This document shows positions 1 to 6,808 of a stretch of 12,979 bases of DNA, piece after piece. The DNA is from an uncultured Collinsella sp. (GTDB lineage Bacteria; Actinomycetota; Coriobacteriia; Coriobacteriales; Coriobacteriaceae), in contig URTP01000046.1 of assembly GCA_900550835.1 (NCBI GenBank), positions 1-12,979 of the forward strand, written 5' to 3'. The stretch's first letter is position 1. Each line of letters begins with the position of its first letter. The notes beneath the pieces are model-generated. The model did no database searches and was not told where the DNA came from. It worked only from the letters and a program-made list of their open reading frames with translations. The translations under genes and the position numbers were made by a program.

Positions 1-675
1 GGGGTCGCGGAAGCAGCGTGTGTCGGGTGCTGCGGCAAGCACATCGGCAATCAGGTGGTTGAGCGGCGCGGCGTCGCTTTCGATGGTGCTCGAAAACGCC
101 AGACCCTCGCGCTGACTCATGATGGCGATACCGTGGTCGCCGAGTGTACCCGACACCAGGATGACATCGCCAGGCTGGCAGTTGGCGCCGCTGAGCGCCA
201 CGCCCTCGGGCACCTCGCCCACGCCGGCGGTATTGATGTAGACGCCGTCGGCCCCGCCGCGCTCGACCACCTTGGTGTCGCCCGTGATTATGGACACGCC
301 TGTCTCGCGTGCCGTTTCGGCCATCGTCTGCACAATCTGGTGGAGCTTGTCCATGGGGTAGCCCTCTTCGAGGATAAAACCGCACGATAGGTAGCGCACG
401 TTGGCGCCCGAGGTCGCGACGTCGTTGACGGTTCCGCACACGGCGAGGCGGCCGATATTGCCGCCGGGGAAGAACTGCGGCGAGACTACAAAGCTGTCGG
501 TCGACATGGCGATGCGCCCGCTCGCGGGCAGCGCAGCGACGCCGGCATCGTTGCCCTCGAGCAGTTCGGGCGACCCAAAGGCATCCAAAAAGACCTCATC
601 GATGATGCGTTTCATCATCTGGCCGCCAGAGCCGTGGCCCAACAGGACAGTGCTATCGGTGGCAGTACGGGACAT
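1..675 (-). CDS. hypE: HypE, hydrogenase maturation carbamoyl dehydratase (3' end outside window)
   Basis: HypE dehydrates the carbamoyl group that HypF places on its C-terminal cysteine, giving the thiocyanate from which the cyanide ligands of the [NiFe] site are made. It acts in the cytoplasm with HypF and the HypC-HypD complex. The visible 225 residues run without a stop to the window edge and are typical of the family's N-terminal AIR-synthase-like domain. They contain LLGHGSGG (11-18), EGNDAG (40-45), MSTDSF (57-62), GNIGRLAVCGTVNDVA (72-87) and ITGDTKVVERG (130-140). About 110 residues are missing, including the C-terminal PRxC-type tail with the acceptor cysteine. The ATG at 675 is preceded by a GGAG Shine-Dalgarno sequence. 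The gene lies 48 bases downstream of hypD, in the same operon. Identification is secure; the state of the C-terminus cannot be judged. Confidence 0.95.
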   Translation of the reverse strand, partial: MSRTATDSTVLLGHGSGGQMMKRIIDEVFLDAFGSPELLEGNDAGVAALPASGRIAMSTDSFVVSPQFFPGGNIGRLAVCGTVNDVATSGANVRYLSCGFILEEGYPMDKLHQIVQTMAETARETGVSIITGDTKVVERGGADGVYINTAGVGEVPEGVALSGANCQPGDVILVSGTLGDHGIAIMSQREGLAFSSTIESDAAPLNHLIADVLAAAPDTRCFRDP

Positions 676-723
676 ATCGAAAACTCCAATCGTGGGTGGT
701 GCCAGTGTGCGGGTGCGTCCGGG

Positions 724-1836
724 TTAGTTACGGTAGCGGTAGTATGCCGCGCAGCTGCCCTCGGAGCTCACCATGCACGGTCCGACGGGGTGTTCGGGCG
801 TACATGCGTGGCCGAACAGCGGGCAGCTGCTCGGCGTAATGGCCCCGCGCAGCACGTCGCCGCAGCGGCACCCACGCGGCTCGACCGTTGCCTCAACGGG
901 CACGTCAAAGCGAACGCGGGCATCAAAGCGCGAGAACTCGGGGCGGATGGAAAGGCCCGAGTTGGCAATCGGCCCCAGCCCGCGCCACGTGGTGTCGCAT
1001 GGCTCAAACACCTGCTCGACCAGCTGGCGCGCCACGGGGTTGCCGTCTGCATTGACGCCACGGCGGTAGGCGTTGTCGATTGCGGGCCTGCCCTCGACAA
1101 CCATCTGGACCAGCATGCAGATGCCCTGCAGGATATCGACCGGCTCAAATCCCGTGACCACGCCCGGGGTACTGAATTCGTCGACCAAAAACCTAAAGGG
1201 CGCCAAGCCCGTGATGGTGGCGACGTGGCCCGGCAGGATAAAGCCGTCGATGGCGGTCTCGGGATCGTTGGCGATGGCGCGCAACGCCGGCGGCGTGGTC
1301 TTGTGGGCGCAATAGACCGAGAAGTTCAAAAGCCCGCGCGCCTCGGCCTCCAAGATGGCGGCGGCGATGGTGGGCGTCGTAGTCTCAAAGCCCACGCCCA
1401 TAAAAATGACCGGGCGATCGGGGTTTTGCTCGGCAATGTCGAGCGCGTCGAGCGGGGAATAGACGATGCGGATGTCGCGCCCTGCCGCCTTTTGCGCAGC
1501 GAGCGAGGTGGACGATCCGGGCACGCGCATCATGTCGCCAAAGGTGGTGATGATGGCGCCGTCTATGTTGGCGAGTGCGATCGCGTTGTCGATGTCGCGG
1601 TTGGCGCTAACGCAGACGGGGCAGCCCGGTCCGCTCAGCAGCTTGAGCCCGGCCGGCATAATGGAGCGAAAGCCATAGCGGCCGATGCTCACGGTGTGCG
1701 TGCCGCAGACTTCCATAAGGTTGATGGTGCGGTCGCCGACGAGTTCATGGATGCGTTCGATGAGCTCGCGGGCCAGCTTGGAATCGCGAAATGCCGAAAA
1801 GTCGATACCGGAGCGAGCCGGCTGTCCGGCCGCCAC
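724..1836 (-). CDS. hypD: HypD, hydrogenase maturation iron-sulfur protein
   Basis: HypD is the [4Fe-4S] scaffold that, with HypC, holds the iron while CO and cyanide ligands are assembled for [NiFe] hydrogenase. The 370-residue protein is of full family length. It shows MEVCGTHT (41-48), GPGCPVC (69-75), GFETTTP (149-155), LPGHVATI (201-208) and a cysteine-rich C-terminal region with C323, C325, C338, C345, C354 and C362. The start is a GTG at 1836 that shares its first base with the last base of the hypC stop (TAGTG), so translation is probably coupled. No ATG lies in frame before residue 41, which would remove conserved sequence. The gene looks intact and functional, in contrast to the interrupted hypF upstream in the same operon. 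Confidence 0.97.
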   Translation of the reverse strand: MAAGQPARSGIDFSAFRDSKLARELIERIHELVGDRTINLMEVCGTHTVSIGRYGFRSIMPAGLKLLSGPGCPVCVSANRDIDNAIALANIDGAIITTFGDMMRVPGSSTSLAAQKAAGRDIRIVYSPLDALDIAEQNPDRPVIFMGVGFETTTPTIAAAILEAEARGLLNFSVYCAHKTTPPALRAIANDPETAIDGFILPGHVATITGLAPFRFLVDEFSTPGVVTGFEPVDILQGICMLVQMVVEGRPAIDNAYRRGVNADGNPVARQLVEQVFEPCDTTWRGLGPIANSGLSIRPEFSRFDARVRFDVPVEATVEPRGCRCGDVLRGAITPSSCPLFGHACTPEHPVGPCMVSSEGSCAAYYRYRN

Positions 1837-2096
1837 TAGTATGCCTCGGCCGGGTTACTGGCCAGTTGGTCTTCTTCGGCCAGTTCGGTCATGGCGTTAA
1901 CGAGCTCGAGCGTTTCTTGCGCTTCCTGCTCGTCGACGATCTGGATGCCAAAGCCGGCGTGTACGAGAATATAGTCGCCAACCTGCGCCGTCGGCACGAG
2001 TCGCAGCGACACGGGGCGCTCGATGCCCATCATGTCGACGGTGGCCTTGAGGTCGTCGTCGCGTTTGACTACTTTACCGGGAACGGCAAGGCACAT
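1836..2096 (-). CDS. hypC: HypC, hydrogenase assembly chaperone (HypC/HybG family)
   Basis: HypC is the small chaperone that forms a complex with HypD, carries the Fe(CN)2CO unit and docks it on the hydrogenase large-subunit precursor. The 86-residue protein begins MCLAVPG; the cysteine after the initiator Met is the invariant iron/CO-binding residue of the family. GDYILVHAGFG (40-50, His46) is the other family signature. The start at 2096 has a strong AAAAGGGG ribosome site. The stop overlaps the GTG start of hypD by one base. A 134-base gap separates hypC from hypF, the largest gap inside this operon, so a secondary promoter here is possible. The last 25 or so residues are acidic and family-variable. 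Confidence 0.96.
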   Translation of the reverse strand: MCLAVPGKVVKRDDDLKATVDMMGIERPVSLRLVPTAQVGDYILVHAGFGIQIVDEQEAQETLELVNAMTELAEEDQLASNPAEAY

Positions 2097-2142
2097 ATTG
2101 TTCCCCTTTTATACGCTTTGCGCTGGATAGGCGCTCAATAAT

Positions 2143-2183
2143 CCATCAGTTGATGGTAGCGCTCGCGGGGTTTGCGGGCAAAC
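2143..2183. repeat. Two short inverted repeats in the hypF-hypC gap
   Basis: The 134-base gap between the hypF stop and hypC holds two dyads. One is CCATCA-GT-TGATGG at 2143-2156. The other is GTTTGC-GG-GCAAAC at 2170-2183, perfect in its 6-base arms. Neither is followed by a T run on the minus strand, so they do not look like an intrinsic terminator. They could be an operator, or an RNA processing or stabilising hairpin. Sequence reading toward hypC also contains TATAAA (minus strand, just upstream of its ribosome site), but no convincing -35 box. Function is unproven. Confidence 0.35.
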
Positions 2184-2230
2184 GCGTTACGCCTGTGAGA
2201 CGGCTGGGCACAGCGGCGTGTGAGGGCGAG

Positions 2231-4237
2231 CTACTGCGATGCAATCTGCGCAAGACGAGCGCTTGCGACCGCCGCCTGACCGTAGGCGATGCAGCCGTCG
2301 TTGACGGGCACGGTATGGGGGACGAGGACGGTAAGGCCTGCGCTTTTGAGTTCGCGGGTGAGGAGCTGGAGCAGAAGTCGGTTCATGAACACGCCGCCCG
2401 AGAGCGTGACGGTGTCGATGCCCTCGCGCGCGCAGATATCGCTGGCGATGCGTGCCGAGGAGCGCGCGACGGAGACATGGAAGTCGAGCGCGAGCTTATC
2501 GGCAGGCGCTCCTGCTTCAATTCCCTCCAACAGTGCCTCAAAGAGTGCTTTCTGGTCCAGAACATAGGGGCCGTCCAACCACGATGGGCCAGCTGCGAAA
2601 TAGCCGGCATTGTCGTCGGGAAAACGGGCGATTTCGCTGTCGAGCGCGCGCCAGGCGGCGGCTTCGAGCTCGATGGCGGGTTCGCCCTCGTAGGTTGCCT
2701 GGCCGCAAATGCCCAAAATCGCGGCTGCGGCATCAAACAGGCGACCCATGCTGCTAGTGCGCGGACTGTTGATGCCGCGCTCGATCATCGTTGCCGTTAT
2801 GCTGCGCGTCTGCTCGTCAAGGCTGTCCAAGAGCTCCGCGGTGCCCGGGTGCTCGAGCAGGTCGAGCTCGCTGAGCAGGGCAAAGGCGTTGCGGCGGGCA
2901 TCGTGTACGGATGCGGCGCCACCGGGAAGCGCCCAAGTGCGCAGATGCGCGACGCGCTCAAAATCGGCGAGACGGGAGATAAGAAACTCGCCGCCCCATA
3001 TGGTGCCATCGGTGCCGGCGCCCGTGCCGTCGAAGGCGATGCCGAGGACACACGCATCGGGCGCAAGCCGGTCTGCGGCAATAGCCTCTGCCATTACACT
3101 CGCGATGTGCGCATGATGGTGCTGGACTTCGATAAGCGGCAGATTGTGCTCCCGTGCCTGCTCGCGCGCCCATTGGCTCGACAGATAGCTGGGATGCATA
3201 TCGCATGCCAGGGCGACAGGCGCCAGGTCAAAGAGGTTTTCCAGACGCGAGCGCGCGGCGCTCCAAGCATCGAAAGTCGCGCCGTTTTCGACATCGCCGA
3301 TATGCTGCGACACAAAACAGGCCGCATGGCCGTCGGCGTCCTCGCGCGTGAGTGCGATCGTGGCTTTTTGCTGCGGCCCGCAGGCGAGTACGCAGGGCGT
3401 GGTGCCGTCGAGCGCCGGCAACGACAGCGGTTGCGGCGCATATCCGCGTGCGCGACGCACGGGCATGACGTCGCCGTCGACCACGCGTACCACGGAGTCG
3501 TCATAGCGCGACAGAATTGCGCGGTCGTTACCGAGCAGCGCGTCGGCGATGCCGGCGGCAACGAGATGCTCCCATGCAAGGGCGTCGTCGGTCTCGATGG
3601 GCTCTTCGCTCAGGTTTCCGCTGGTCATGACGAGCGCTTGCATGCCGTGCGCTGCAGCCGCGGCGAGCAGCAAATGTTGAAGTGGGGTGTAGGGGAGCAT
3701 GACGCCGAGCTCGGGCAAGTCGTGCGCGACGGATGGCGCGAGCTCGAGGGCGTTGGGGGAGCTGTGGGCGTCGCTGCCGGCTGCGCGGCGACGCAACAGC
3801 ACAATGGGACGAACGCTGCCGGCCAGCAGATCGCGCTCAATGCCATCGATATGACACAGGCGCTCGGCGTCGGCAAAGTCGCGCACCATAACGGCAAGCG
3901 GCTTATTACTGCGACGCTTGCGACGGCGCAACTCGCACACCGCCTGTTCGTTGGCGGCGTCGCAGGCTAGGTGGAACCCACCGAGACCCTTGATGGCGAC
4001 GATGACGCCGCCTGCCAGCAGCTCGATGCAGTGTTCGATGATGGCATCGCTGGCCTCGCGCGTAGAGCCGACGGCCGGGGTCGCGTCGACCGCCGTCGGC
4101 ACAACGCCGCGATCCGCCTCGCGCCACGTAATGTGCGGCCCGCATTCAAAGCAGGCATCGGGCTGCGCGTGAAAGCGCCGATCGAGTGGGTCGGCATACT
4201 CTGCGGCGCAGGTGGGGCACATGGGAAAGCGATCCAT
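2231..4237 (-). CDS. hypF: HypF C-terminal fragment: half zinc finger, YrdC-like and Kae1-like domains
   Basis: This is the open stretch after the second stop, 668 residues from the first available ATG at 4237. It contains only the last two of the four zinc-finger cysteine pairs (C7/C10 and C29/C32). The YrdC-like domain follows, with KGLGGFHLACDA (83-94) and MTSGNLSEEPI (204-214), and then RRARGYAPQP (261-270). The Kae1-like carbamoyltransferase domain has VQHHHAHIAS (371-380) and DGTGAGTDGTIWGGEF (403-418). The ATG has no recognisable ribosome site, so independent translation is doubtful. All catalytic motifs of this part are preserved, which argues against old decay. Confidence 0.6.
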   Translation of the reverse strand: MDRFPMCPTCAAEYADPLDRRFHAQPDACFECGPHITWREADRGVVPTAVDATPAVGSTREASDAIIEHCIELLAGGVIVAIKGLGGFHLACDAANEQAVCELRRRKRRSNKPLAVMVRDFADAERLCHIDGIERDLLAGSVRPIVLLRRRAAGSDAHSSPNALELAPSVAHDLPELGVMLPYTPLQHLLLAAAAAHGMQALVMTSGNLSEEPIETDDALAWEHLVAAGIADALLGNDRAILSRYDDSVVRVVDGDVMPVRRARGYAPQPLSLPALDGTTPCVLACGPQQKATIALTREDADGHAACFVSQHIGDVENGATFDAWSAARSRLENLFDLAPVALACDMHPSYLSSQWAREQAREHNLPLIEVQHHHAHIASVMAEAIAADRLAPDACVLGIAFDGTGAGTDGTIWGGEFLISRLADFERVAHLRTWALPGGAASVHDARRNAFALLSELDLLEHPGTAELLDSLDEQTRSITATMIERGINSPRTSSMGRLFDAAAAILGICGQATYEGEPAIELEAAAWRALDSEIARFPDDNAGYFAAGPSWLDGPYVLDQKALFEALLEGIEAGAPADKLALDFHVSVARSSARIASDICAREGIDTVTLSGGVFMNRLLLQLLTRELKSAGLTVLVPHTVPVNDGCIAYGQAAVASARLAQIASQ

Positions 4238-4384
4238 CGAGGTAGCCGCTCGGTCATAGGGCAGCGAGCGGATGATGGTAAAGCGCGGTCCACAGTTGGT
4301 GCAGTTGATAAAGGGTTAGTGAAAGCGTCGGTCGGCGGGGTCGAATAGCTCGCGCAGGCAGTCGTCGCACGTGACGATGTCGGG

Positions 4385-4702
4385 CTAGATGAGGGTCGTG
4401 TGGGCGGTTTGATCCTGCGACGCCACAATGCGAAAGCCCCGCTCGTTAGCGGCGTCCCAGTTGCCGGGTGCTAGGTCCACAACCTCGACATGCTCCATGC
4501 GAGACGCCGCAGGCGCATGCTCGGAAAGCGCGTCGACAAATTCGTCGAGTGCTTCGCCAGGAGCGTGCGCCTCGATATGCACGCCATCGCCCGCGTTAAG
4601 CACCCAGCCGCAAATGCCGTGCGCCATGGCCTCGCGATACACAAACGGTCGCATGCCGACACCCTGCACAATGCCCGTTACATGGATATGCACATGTCGC
4701 AT
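4385..4702 (-). CDS. hypF: HypF N-terminal fragment: acylphosphatase domain only
   Basis: If both stops in hypF are obeyed, the first product is this 105-residue acylphosphatase domain. It carries the IVQGVGMRPF loop (11-20, with the catalytic-type Arg18) and GWVLNAGDGV (32-41, with the catalytic Asn36). Free acylphosphatases are about 90 residues long, so the fragment could fold and hydrolyse acyl or carbamoyl phosphate alone, but it could not support HypE carbamoylation. It ends TLI followed by TAG, just before the first zinc-finger cysteine pair. The stop of nikR lies 29 bases upstream of its start. A stand-alone enzyme origin is unlikely, because the downstream sequence continues the HypF alignment in the same frame. 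Confidence 0.6.
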   Translation of the reverse strand: MRHVHIHVTGIVQGVGMRPFVYREAMAHGICGWVLNAGDGVHIEAHAPGEALDEFVDALSEHAPAASRMEHVEVVDLAPGNWDAANERGFRIVASQDQTAHTTLI

Positions 4703-4731
4703 GCGACCCTCCTTCGTTGAAATGTGTGCTG

Positions 4732-5244
4732 TTACAGCCCCAGGCTCTGCTCGGTGGCGGCGCAGGTGAGCTCGCCGTGTTTAACGCCGCGCAGGCCCAG
4801 CAGACGGTCAGCCAGCTCGTAGACACGCTCGCCGCGACCCTTAAGCGCCAGAATCTCCAAGCAGTTGTGGTGATCCAGGTGCACGTGCATGGTCGATACG
4901 ATCTCGTCGGTGTAGTCGTGCTGCACCTCGTCCAGGCGGCGCGTCAGGTCGCCGGTGTGATGATCGTAAATCATGGTGAGCGACCCGATGACCTGCTCGT
5001 CGGGTGTTCGCATCTGCTCCTTGGCAATGGAGGCGCGAATCAGGTCGCGCACTGCCTCGGAGCGGTTGGCCACGTCGCCGCGGCGCGCGATCTGCTCGTC
5101 AAAGCGGCGCAGCAGGTCGTCGGGCGCGGTGACCGAAAAACGGACCAGCTCGGAGGCGGAGCCGCTGAGGCGGCAGTCCGCGTCGCCGGTCGGCCCGTGC
5201 GGATGCTCGTGCTCGTGCCCGCAGGTGTGCTCGTGCTCGGCCAC
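4732..5244 (-). CDS. nikR: NikR, nickel-responsive transcriptional regulator with His-rich N-terminal extension
   Basis: NikR is a cytoplasmic repressor that binds DNA when loaded with Ni(II) and usually shuts down nickel uptake genes. Residues 33-75 form a ribbon-helix-helix domain (LVRFSVTAPDDLLRRFDE, then NRSEAVRDLI). Residues 85-160 are the ACT-like metal domain. All four high-affinity ligands of E. coli NikR have equivalents: His109 (VQHD), His120 and His122 (MHVHLDHHNC) and Cys128. The roughly 30-residue extension MAEHEHTCGHEHEHPHG is absent from E. coli NikR and could bind extra metal. The start is a GTG at 5244, one base after the stop of the upstream gene, implying coupling. No other start fits before the ribbon-helix-helix domain. 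hypF follows after 29 bases. Confidence 0.94.
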   Translation of the reverse strand: MAEHEHTCGHEHEHPHGPTGDADCRLSGSASELVRFSVTAPDDLLRRFDEQIARRGDVANRSEAVRDLIRASIAKEQMRTPDEQVIGSLTMIYDHHTGDLTRRLDEVQHDYTDEIVSTMHVHLDHHNCLEILALKGRGERVYELADRLLGLRGVKHGELTCAATEQSLGL

Positions 5245-5245
5245 G

Positions 5246-5494
5246 CTACACCAGCTTTACGGAGCCAACGGAGTTGTGGTCGGCCTCGATGGCCTCCTCA
5301 TAGCCCTGGAGTGCGTCGTGCGCCTCGTGGAGCGCCGCCATGGCGGCCTCGAGCTTGGCGCCAATGCGCTCCATATCAAAGTTCTCGGTTGCATGCAGCA
5401 GCTGATGGCTCCACTCGTGGGCGAGCTCGATCGTGTCGTCGACCTGCTTGACGCTCATGGCAAGCTGGCTCATGTTCATTCCGACGTCATGCAT
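5246..5494 (-). CDS. Unrecognised 82-residue helical protein leading the nikR-hyp operon
   Basis: I do not recognise a family. It is a genuine gene by context: an excellent AAAAGGAGA ribosome site precedes the ATG at 5494, and its stop sits one base before the nikR start. The protein is predicted all-helical and soluble, with no signal peptide or membrane segment. Residues 10-70 look like two amphipathic helices in a hairpin (KQVDDTIELAHEWSHQLLHA, then ERIGAKLEAAMAALHEAHDA). There are six histidines and no cysteine. Its position ahead of nikR and the hyp genes suggests a role in nickel or hydrogenase biology, such as metal binding or partnering with NikR. That is inference from location only. 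ATGs at codons 6 and 8 are less well placed. Confidence 0.75.
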   Translation of the reverse strand: MHDVGMNMSQLAMSVKQVDDTIELAHEWSHQLLHATENFDMERIGAKLEAAMAALHEAHDALQGYEEAIEADHNSVGSVKLV

Positions 5495-5533
5495 GGAAAG
5501 TCTCCTTTTGTACGGGTCTAATCAGTGGTTCAG

Positions 5534-5539
5534 ATTCTA
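5534..5539 (-). promoter_or_regulatory. Possible -10 box for the nikR-hyp operon
   Basis: TAGAAT on the minus strand (5 of 6 matches to TATAAT) lies about 40 bases before the ATG at 5494 and downstream of the trxA terminator. That is the expected place for the operon promoter. No recognisable -35 hexamer sits 16-18 bases upstream, so this is a weak call. Confidence 0.3.
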
Positions 5540-5561
5540 CTACGCCCGCTTTGCGCATCGC

Positions 5562-5604
5562 CGCATAAGAAAACGGGTGCGAGTCCGTCTGACCCGCACC
5601 CGTT
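5562..5604 (-). terminator. Intrinsic terminator of trxA
   Basis: The perfect 10-base arms AACGGGTGCG (5572-5581) and CGCACCCGTT (5595-5604), with a further GTC/GAC pairing inside and a CGTCT loop, form a GC-rich hairpin. On the minus strand it is followed at once by TTTTCTTAT. The orientation fits termination of the trxA transcript about 110 bases after its stop and insulates the downstream nikR operon. On the plus strand no T run follows. Confidence 0.8.
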
Positions 5605-5669
5605 CACTGGGGGCTGTTTGTGATTACCATACTATCCGTGGTCGCACGCACCGCACCCGGCAGTCCGGC

Positions 5670-5688
5670 GAGCGGTGCAAAACCGCTC
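5670..5688. repeat. Small perfect hairpin downstream of trxA
   Basis: GAGCGGT (5670-5676) and ACCGCTC (5682-5688) form a 7-base stem with a GCAAA loop, between the trxA stop and its terminator. It lacks a T run on either strand. It may protect the 3' end of the trxA mRNA. I tested it as a tRNA anticodon arm, but no acceptor or T arm surrounds it. Confidence 0.4.
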
Positions 5689-5715
5689 ATGGACGGCGGG
5701 CAAGTAACAAGCGTA

Positions 5716-6036
5716 TTACAGATGCTTCTCCAGCAGCGCCTGCAGCCTCGCCTTGGGCAGAGCGCCAACCGAGCGGTCAATCTCCTCGCCGTTCTTAAAC
5801 ACAATCAGCGTGGGGATGCTCATGACGCCATACTTCATGGCCAGGTCCTGATTGTCGTCGACGTTGCATTTGGCGACGGCGAGTTTGCCGGCCAGCTCGT
5901 CGGCCACTTCGTCAACAATGGGCGAGAGCGAGCGGCAGGGACCGCACCACGGAGCCCAAAAATCAACCAGCACGGGAAGGCTGCCGTTAACGATGGAATC
6001 GAAGTTCTCGGGGGTAATCTGCTTAATGTCAGCCAT
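5716..6036 (-). CDS. trxA: Thioredoxin
   Basis: This is a 106-residue single-domain thioredoxin, a cytoplasmic dithiol-disulfide oxidoreductase normally reduced by thioredoxin reductase. The active site WCGPC is at 30-34 within LVDFWAPWCGPC. The buried Asp lies in VDFW (25), and the cis-proline is Pro75 in MSIPTL. The fold is complete to the C-terminal helix LQALLEKHL. I chose the ATG at 6036 because GGAGGT lies 4-10 bases upstream and because the protein then begins MADIKQITPENFD, as thioredoxins do. A longer frame starting at 6120 would add an unrelated 28-residue leader. It is a single-gene unit, divergent from the 191-residue gene and ended by the hairpin at 5572-5604. Confidence 0.96.
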   Translation of the reverse strand: MADIKQITPENFDSIVNGSLPVLVDFWAPWCGPCRSLSPIVDEVADELAGKLAVAKCNVDDNQDLAMKYGVMSIPTLIVFKNGEEIDRSVGALPKARLQALLEKHL

Positions 6037-6138
6037 GGTGACCTCCATAGTGCGACGCGGCTCGGCCGCGTAAAACTCAGTACGACCGTGCTTATACCCA
6101 ACGGCCCGCAATGCAACCACTCGCGGGCGGCTCTTTTA

Positions 6139-6144
6139 TATAAT
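6139..6144 (+). promoter_or_regulatory. Consensus -10 box upstream of the 191-residue gene
   Basis: TATAAT matches the sigma-70 consensus perfectly and lies 28 bases before the ATG at 6173. Transcription would start near 6151, giving a short leader that still contains the GGAG ribosome site. This argues against the upstream ATG at 6143, which overlaps the -10 box itself. No good -35 hexamer is visible at normal spacing. Confidence 0.55.
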
Positions 6145-6172
6145 GGTGGGCACGCAAACGATTGGAGAGCGC

Positions 6173-6748
6173 ATGCCCACGTCACAAAGCCAGAAAAAAG
6201 AAGCTATCGCCCAGGCGACCGAGCAGGAGCTCGCATCGCTTGCGCGCCGCGGCGTGCGTATCGCAGGCAACGCGTGCTCGCCGATTGTGCTGGTAAAAGG
6301 CGATTTAGACGATGCCGAGCGTGCGGGCGGCGAGCTGGCTGCCGGTCCAGACGGCGCCGCGCTGCGCAAGGCGCTCGGTGCCATCGGCTACGCGCCCGAG
6401 GATTTTTGCGTGCTGGCAAGTGTTGCCGGCGCGGGCGACGGAGCGGTTGCGATAGGCGAGGGCCTGCCGTGCGAGCTGTTCCGCGAAGCGCTCGAGGCCT
6501 TGGACCCCGAGGCGGTCCTGCTGTTGGACGATCGCGCGGCCGATACCATGCGCGAGACCTATGCCGACATGCTCGTGGCAATCGACGACTTCGATACCGC
6601 CATGCTCAAGCCCGGCTTGGTCGCCCATGTGCAGGGTCGTCGCGTGCTCGCGCTCGACGGTTTTGAGGCGGCGCTCACTGACAAAGCCGCCAAGCAGCGC
6701 ATGTGGGCATACATCAAGCAGCTGACCCCGGCAGCCGCGCCGCTGTAG
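6173..6748 (+). CDS. Conserved-looking protein of unknown function, 191 residues
   Basis: I do not recognise a family. The protein is soluble, acidic and rich in Ala, with no signal peptide, membrane span or metal-binding cysteine cluster. It reads as alternating beta strands and helices: a polar Gln/Lys-rich start, then RIAGNACSPIVLVKGDL (about 29-45), an ALRKALGAIGYAPEDFCVLAS segment (about 64-84), and EALDPEAVLLLDDRAADTMR (about 118-137). It ends in a helix. The middle part vaguely recalls the uracil-DNA-glycosylase-like fold, where a helix leads into a strand ending in an Asp, but the catalytic motifs are not evident and I do not assign that function. The start at 6173 is supported by GGAG eight bases upstream and by the -10 box at 6139. 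It is a single gene, divergent from trxA and convergent with the kinase. Confidence 0.8.
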   Translation: MPTSQSQKKEAIAQATEQELASLARRGVRIAGNACSPIVLVKGDLDDAERAGGELAAGPDGAALRKALGAIGYAPEDFCVLASVAGAGDGAVAIGEGLPCELFREALEALDPEAVLLLDDRAADTMRETYADMLVAIDDFDTAMLKPGLVAHVQGRRVLALDGFEAALTDKAAKQRMWAYIKQLTPAAAPL

Positions 6749-6808
6749 CGGACCGGAGCCGGTAAGGCGGCCCTGACGGGTCGAGCGCGGCGCCAGCTTG
6801 TCGCGCCC

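Larger units (their letters stand above)
2231..4702 (-). pseudogene. hypF: hypF, carbamoyltransferase, interrupted by two in-frame stop codons
   Basis: HypF makes a carbamoyl-adenylate from carbamoyl phosphate and ATP and passes the carbamoyl group to the HypE C-terminal cysteine. The full frame is 823 codons from the ATG at 4702, which has a strong AAGGAGG site, to the TAG at 2231. That fits the family (about 750-820 residues). All domains lie in one frame: acylphosphatase, zinc fingers, YrdC-like and Kae1-like. Two stops interrupt it: TAG at 4387-4385, just before PDIVTCDDC, and TAA at 4318-4316, in DRRFH-stop-PFINCTNC. The family pattern Cx2C-18-Cx2C-24-Cx2C-18-Cx2C holds exactly when the TAA is counted as one residue, usually Tyr in homologues I recall. 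No frameshift or other decay is visible. It may be a recent pseudogene, a sequence error, or a readthrough gene; the sequence alone cannot decide. Confidence 0.85.

Noticed and set aside
634..1839. Long open frame on the plus strand opposite hypD (401 codons)
   Set aside because: It is antisense to a clear HypD, its composition is Arg/Gly/Ala/His-rich as expected of a GC-rich shadow frame, and it shows no family motif or ribosome site.
2150..3970. 606-codon plus-strand frame opposite hypF
   Set aside because: The minus strand encodes unmistakable HypF domains there; the plus frame is a compositional shadow.
4316..4387. Selenocysteine or pyrrolysine at the hypF stops
   Set aside because: Selenocysteine uses TGA, and neither stop is TGA. 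Pyrrolysine could fit only the TAG, and no pyrrolysine genes or reason for one at this non-catalytic place is seen.
5640..5705. tRNA-like arm around the hairpin at 5670-5688 (loop could read as a Gln anticodon on the minus strand)
   Set aside because: No acceptor stem, D arm or GGTTCGAATCC-type T arm can be drawn around it.
6037..6120. N-terminal extension of thioredoxin
   Set aside because: The extra 28 residues resemble nothing in thioredoxins, and a strong GGAGGT site precedes the ATG at 6036.
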